Assembly: GCA_910584915.1 (NCBI GenBank)
Contig: CAJUDM010000016.1
Span: 1-64,000 of the forward strand
DNA: 64,000 bases
Direction of reading: 5' to 3'
DNA from: an uncultured Lachnospiraceae bacterium
GTDB taxonomy: Bacteria; Bacillota; Clostridia; Lachnospirales; Lachnospiraceae
The notes beneath the pieces were generated by a model that was not told where the DNA came from, did not search any database, and worked only from the letters and a program-made list of their open reading frames with translations. Shown piece after piece: positions 60,860 to 64,000 of the stretch; position 1 is the first letter of the stretch; the number at the start of each line of letters is the position of its first letter. Both the position numbers and the translations under genes were made by a program.

Positions 60860-62041
60860 ATGCAATACAGAAAAAACAGATCCGGCGAAGACATCTCCCT
60901 CTTAGGCTACGGCTGCATGCGTTTTACCAGAAAGGGAAACAGTATAGATATCGATAAGGCGGAACAGGAAGTGCGCCTGGCATTGGAAGGCGGCGTGAAC
61001 TACTTTGATACAGCCTATATTTATCCCGGAAATGAGGCTGCCGTCGGCGAGATCTTCCGGCGTATCGGCTGCCGGAATCAGATTCAGATTGCCACCAAGC
61101 TCCCCCACTATCTGATCAAATCCATGGACGGCATCGAAAAAATGTTTGAAGAGCAGCTCCGGCGTCTTCAGACGGACTATATCGACTATTACCTGATGCA
61201 CATGCTGACCGATGTGGAAACCTGGGAAAAACTGAAAAAACTTGGAATTGAGCAATGGATCGATGACAAGAAAAAGACGGGGAAGATCCGCCATATCGGC
61301 TTTTCCTATCACGGCCATACGGATATGTTCTGCCGGCTGATCGATGCTTACGACTGGGATTTCACCCAGATCCAGTACAACTACATGGATGAACATTCCC
61401 AGGCCGGAAGGCGGGGACTGCAGTACGCCGCAGGAAAGGGCATCCCCGTCATCATCATGGAAGGGCTCAGGGGCGGAAAACTGGTTGATCTGCTGCCCGC
61501 AAACGCGCGGAAACTGATCGAAACACATGATCCCGGACGCAGCGCCGCAGAGTGGGCGTTTCGATGGCTCTACAGCCAGCCGGAAGTGACCTGCGTATTA
61601 TCCGGTATGAATTCCGGAGAAATGGTCAGTGAAAACCTGCGTATCGCTGATGAGACAAAGGCGGGAGATTTTACAAAAGAAGATTTTGAATTTATTGCAT
61701 CAGTCAAAAGCGAGATCCAGAAGACCGTAAAAGTGGGCTGCACGGGCTGCGGCTACTGCATGCCCTGTCCTCAGGGCATCGATATCCCCGAAACCTTCCG
61801 CTGCTACAATAACTATTACGCGGAAGGAAAAAGCGCCGCCAGAAAAGAATATATGCAGTGCACCATTTTCAGAAAGCGTCCAAGCAATGCCTCCGGCTGC
61901 ATTTCCTGCGGCAAATGTGAAGCCCACTGCCCCCAGCATATTCCCATAAGAAAAGAGTTGAAAGAAGCAGCCGACAAACTTGAGGATATCAGATTCTCCC
62001 TTGCCAAAAAAGCCATCAGCCTCTTTAAACTCTGGGGATAA
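60860..62041 (+). CDS. Aldo/keto reductase with two 4Fe-4S ferredoxin clusters
   Basis: A 393-residue oxidoreductase. The N-terminal 270 residues form an aldo/keto reductase barrel (LGYGCMRFTRKG, NYFDTAYIYPGNEAAVG with catalytic Tyr, IATKLPHY with Lys, IGFSYHG). The C-terminal part has a ferredoxin domain with CTGCGYCMPCPQGIDIP and CISCGKCEAHCPQHIPI, each ready to hold a 4Fe-4S cluster. This fusion is common in anaerobes, but the substrate is unknown. AAGGAAGG precedes the ATG. Confidence 0.92.
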   Translation: MQYRKNRSGEDISLLGYGCMRFTRKGNSIDIDKAEQEVRLALEGGVNYFDTAYIYPGNEAAVGEIFRRIGCRNQIQIATKLPHYLIKSMDGIEKMFEEQLRRLQTDYIDYYLMHMLTDVETWEKLKKLGIEQWIDDKKKTGKIRHIGFSYHGHTDMFCRLIDAYDWDFTQIQYNYMDEHSQAGRRGLQYAAGKGIPVIIMEGLRGGKLVDLLPANARKLIETHDPGRSAAEWAFRWLYSQPEVTCVLSGMNSGEMVSENLRIADETKAGDFTKEDFEFIASVKSEIQKTVKVGCTGCGYCMPCPQGIDIPETFRCYNNYYAEGKSAARKEYMQCTIFRKRPSNASGCISCGKCEAHCPQHIPIRKELKEAADKLEDIRFSLAKKAISLFKLWG

Positions 62042-62251
62042 CAACACGCACACGCTTCACACATGGGATCATCTGTCAAGCCGGAAAGATTCATTCCCCG
62101 TCCGCGCCGGACACCGTCAGCCTCTGCCGGCAGTCTTCCTCCGGGCGTCCATATTCAATCAGGCAGGGAAGGGCCGTCTTGCCCTGCCCACCGCGCGAAC
62201 CTGTGTGCCGCTCTGACGGCATATTTCCTCTGCACAGGCCTGCGCATAAAA

Positions 62252-62276
62252 AGGACCGGGCATCACTCCCGGTCCT
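62252..62276 (-). terminator. Terminator overlapping the NYN gene stop codon
   Basis: On the minus strand AGGACCGGG and CCCGGTCCT form a 9-bp stem and TTTTT follows. The TGA stop codon (62263-62265) is in the 7-base loop, so the last codons are part of the terminator. The spacer 62042-62251 holds no gene that I can support. Confidence 0.85.
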
Positions 62277-63207
62277 CATCCTCTTCTCTCTGTAAAAGCA
62301 CACTGTTATTATTGACCTCCAGGCCCCGGATCCTGCGCAGGAAACTGGATATCCTGCTGTAGCCGTAGGATTTCAGTTCAAAATTCGGATGACGTTTTCC
62401 GATCTCGTCATTGATAATGGACAGATTGTCGATCGTACCGCCGTTCTCCCGTATCATCTCCTTGATCTCTGTCTCAAGGCTGGTCTGGGAGACCTTCTCC
62501 TGTTCTTTCAGATAAGTCTTCTTTTTCTCCCTCACCACCTGATACTGCGGCATCTCCTCTTTTACAAATACACTGAGTTTTGCGTAGCCGTAATTTCGCA
62601 CATCAAAATCCGTGTACCTTTCGCTGATGCGCTGTCCCACATACCCCAGATCCAACGCCTTGCCGCCGTTTTCCGTAAACAGCGCCGCAATGGCTTTTTT
62701 CACAGCCTCTATGCTGGTCACGTTCTCCAGCGCATTATGGTCAAACTGATCCTCCTCGTTTTTGTCATCGATCAGGTTCAGATAGACAAACTTATTACAG
62801 GAACGGGTCAATGCCGCCGGCGTCTTGGATTCCCCCATTCCCAGCACATACTTTTTCTCCTCCCGGAGCCGCATGGCAAGCCTTGTGAAATCGCTGTCGC
62901 TTGTCACAAGACAGAACCCGTCCACCTTATCCTTGTATAACAGATCCATCGCATCGATGACCATCGCCATATCCGTCGCATTCTTTCCGGTGGTATAAGA
63001 GAACTGCTGGATCGGTATAATAGAATACTCGAGAAGCACCTTCTCAGACCAGCCGTTTCCTTTGGACCAGTTTCCGTATATCCTTCTGCAGGAGGCGAAA
63101 CCGTATTTCTCCAGTTCATCAAAAATCGTAGACGCATATTTCGAACTGATATTATCCGAATCTATCAGTACGGCAAACTCCAGCTTGTTTAGAATCAAAT
63201 CTTCCAT
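62263..63207 (-). CDS. NYN-domain nuclease-like protein with two OST-HTH/LOTUS domains
   Basis: A 314-residue protein. The PIN-like NYN domain (about 1-145) shows the acidic residues FAVLIDSDNIS (about 14), ATDMAMVIDAMDLLY and FCLVTSDSDFTRLA. Two LOTUS/OST-HTH domains follow (about 165-235 and 250-310), each ending in a NYGYAKLSVFVKE or SYGYSRISSFLRR block. It is likely an RNA-binding endoribonuclease. AGAGGGAGAG precedes the ATG. Confidence 0.9.
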   Translation of the reverse strand: MEDLILNKLEFAVLIDSDNISSKYASTIFDELEKYGFASCRRIYGNWSKGNGWSEKVLLEYSIIPIQQFSYTTGKNATDMAMVIDAMDLLYKDKVDGFCLVTSDSDFTRLAMRLREEKKYVLGMGESKTPAALTRSCNKFVYLNLIDDKNEEDQFDHNALENVTSIEAVKKAIAALFTENGGKALDLGYVGQRISERYTDFDVRNYGYAKLSVFVKEEMPQYQVVREKKKTYLKEQEKVSQTSLETEIKEMIRENGGTIDNLSIINDEIGKRHPNFELKSYGYSRISSFLRRIRGLEVNNNSVLLQREEDEDRE

Positions 63208-63330
63208 AAGGCTCTCCCTCTCTTTTTCCTGTATCTCCTGACCGGTATCCGTTCATGTACCCGGTAAGTATCCCCGCCGAAAACGGCTGCGCCCGCCTCC
63301 CGAAAAAAGACGGCATTCTGTGACGGTTAC

Positions 63331-63359
63331 ATTATAACAAGATAAAATTTTTTATGCAA
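63331..63359 (-). promoter_or_regulatory. Promoter of the NYN gene
   Basis: On the minus strand TTGCAT (63354-63359) and TATAAT (63331-63336) are spaced by 17 bases, with a leader of about 115 bases before the ATG. The rest of 63208-63514 holds the promoter of the divergent gene. Confidence 0.65.
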
Positions 63360-63447
63360 GGATTATATCTCTCAGTGTCACAGTTTCAGTAACAGGTTCA
63401 ACCACATAACTTAACTGGAAAAACTGTTAACTTTATGGTATGATGGG

Positions 63448-63453
63448 TATAAT
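63448..63453 (+). promoter_or_regulatory. -10 box of the right-edge gene
   Basis: A perfect TATAAT lies about 60 bases before the start codon at 63515. A good -35 box is not seen (TGTTAA at a 17-base spacing is the nearest). Confidence 0.4.
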
Positions 63454-63514
63454 TTTGACAGGGACGATATCTGTTTTAGTCCTTCCTCTTACTAAACAGC
63501 GAAACGAGGCAATT

Positions 63515-64000
63515 ATGTTAACTGATAAATTCCAAAAAGATGAATATACCGCACATAAACGCTGGGCGATCGGCACCACGCTGGCGACCGTCCTCGTTTT
63601 TGTCCTGACGGCATCCATAACCGTATACAGGGATCCGTTCTTCCATTATCATGCTCCGCTCAAACAGTATGTCTATCCCCAGGATGAATACCCTGTAAAC
63701 AACGAGCGCTACTTAAACGACGGGATCACAAGGCACTTTTCCTATGACGGCATCATTACCGGTACCTCCATGACTGAGAACTTCAGAGCATCCGAGGCCG
63801 ATGCGCTGTTCAATGCCCGTTTTATCAAAGTCTGTTTCGCGGGCGCAAAATATAAGGAGATAAACGACAACCTGATACGCGCCTTCCGCACAGACAGGGA
63901 GATCAGATACATCGTCCGCGGGCTGGATTACAACACTCTCATCTCAGATAAGGACGCCTACGACGAAACCTTTGCCTATCCCTATTATCTGTACAACGAT
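63515..64000 (+). CDS. Membrane-anchored SGNH-like protein, partial
   Basis: An open frame of 162 codons reaches the right edge with no stop. The start ATG (MLTDKFQKDEYTAHKR) has GAGG 6 bases upstream. A TM helix is at about 19-38, followed by an extracytoplasmic region with YDGIITGTSMTENFRASEADALF, where GTSMTENF sits where GDSL-type SGNH proteins carry their nucleophile Ser. Clostridial surface-polymer loci contain similar proteins. The rest lies outside the window, so the family is only suggested. Confidence 0.7.
   Translation, partial: MLTDKFQKDEYTAHKRWAIGTTLATVLVFVLTASITVYRDPFFHYHAPLKQYVYPQDEYPVNNERYLNDGITRHFSYDGIITGTSMTENFRASEADALFNARFIKVCFAGAKYKEINDNLIRAFRTDREIRYIVRGLDYNTLISDKDAYDETFAYPYYLYND

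Overview
The window reads as a chromosomal segment of a low-to-moderate G+C, monoderm Clostridium-class bacterium, most likely a Lachnospiraceae member. The pointers are the gap-pgk-tpiA-gpmI-eno run followed by secG-rnr-smpB-ssrA, a secretin-free Tad pilus locus, DHHW/AlgI-type O-acetylation genes, an XRE regulator and AGGAGG-type ribosome sites. This family placement is inference from gene content; no rRNA gene lies in the window. Almost everything between 0.2 and 57 kb is on the minus strand.

Layout. 0.1-5.6 kb: a rRNA-leader-like promoter firing off the left edge, a lipoprotein, and a histidine kinase and OmpR-type regulator that flank a glucose/GlcNAc-type PTS (EIICB and EIIA), with three direct repeats upstream of the PTS promoter. 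5.6-10.3 kb: rpe and two small unknown genes, then ssrA (tmRNA), smpB, an RNase R that lacks its usual N-terminal domains, and secG. 10.4-14.6 kb: an LRR protein / MoxR ATPase / VWA-like trio. 14.7-23.6 kb: the lower-glycolysis genes with two inserted membrane proteins; enolase carries two insertions and its start site sits on a terminator-like hairpin. 23.9-25.6 kb: a possible cysteine peptidase and a PHP-family histidinol phosphatase. 25.8-32.6 kb: a five-gene cell-envelope operon (VanX/VanY-like peptidase, transglutaminase, AlgI-type MBOAT, AlgX/DHHW-type SGNH protein, lipoprotein). 32.8-42.3 kb: an AT-rich block of zinc-ribbon / TM / TPR paralogues around a Ser/Thr kinase. 42.4-55.8 kb: a Tad/Flp pilus locus (TadZ, A, B, C, Flp-like pilin, TadE/TadG-like proteins, prepilin peptidase) with a WG-repeat protein, an FHA protein, a PP2C phosphatase and, on the other strand, a stand-alone PilD N-terminal domain. 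56-64 kb: one more TPR paralogue, an XRE regulator, an Rpn-like nuclease, a lactonase remnant, a DUF6056-like membrane protein, a ferredoxin-type aldo/keto reductase, a NYN-LOTUS protein and the start of a membrane-anchored protein cut by the window edge.

The part most likely to be new is 33-57 kb. The kinase shares its N-terminal zinc ribbon with the neighbouring TPR paralogues, and inside its catalytic domain, between the APE-like motif and the next conserved block, it carries an 11-residue tandem repeat that places a T-E-[VIR]-L motif every 11 residues. A Thr with Leu at +3 suits FHA recognition, and an FHA protein and a PP2C phosphatase are encoded in the adjacent Tad locus. The working model (inference) is a phospho-relay in which the kinase decorates its own Thr ladder, the FHA protein reads it, PP2C erases it, and the Tad machine or the paralogous TPR proteins are the output.
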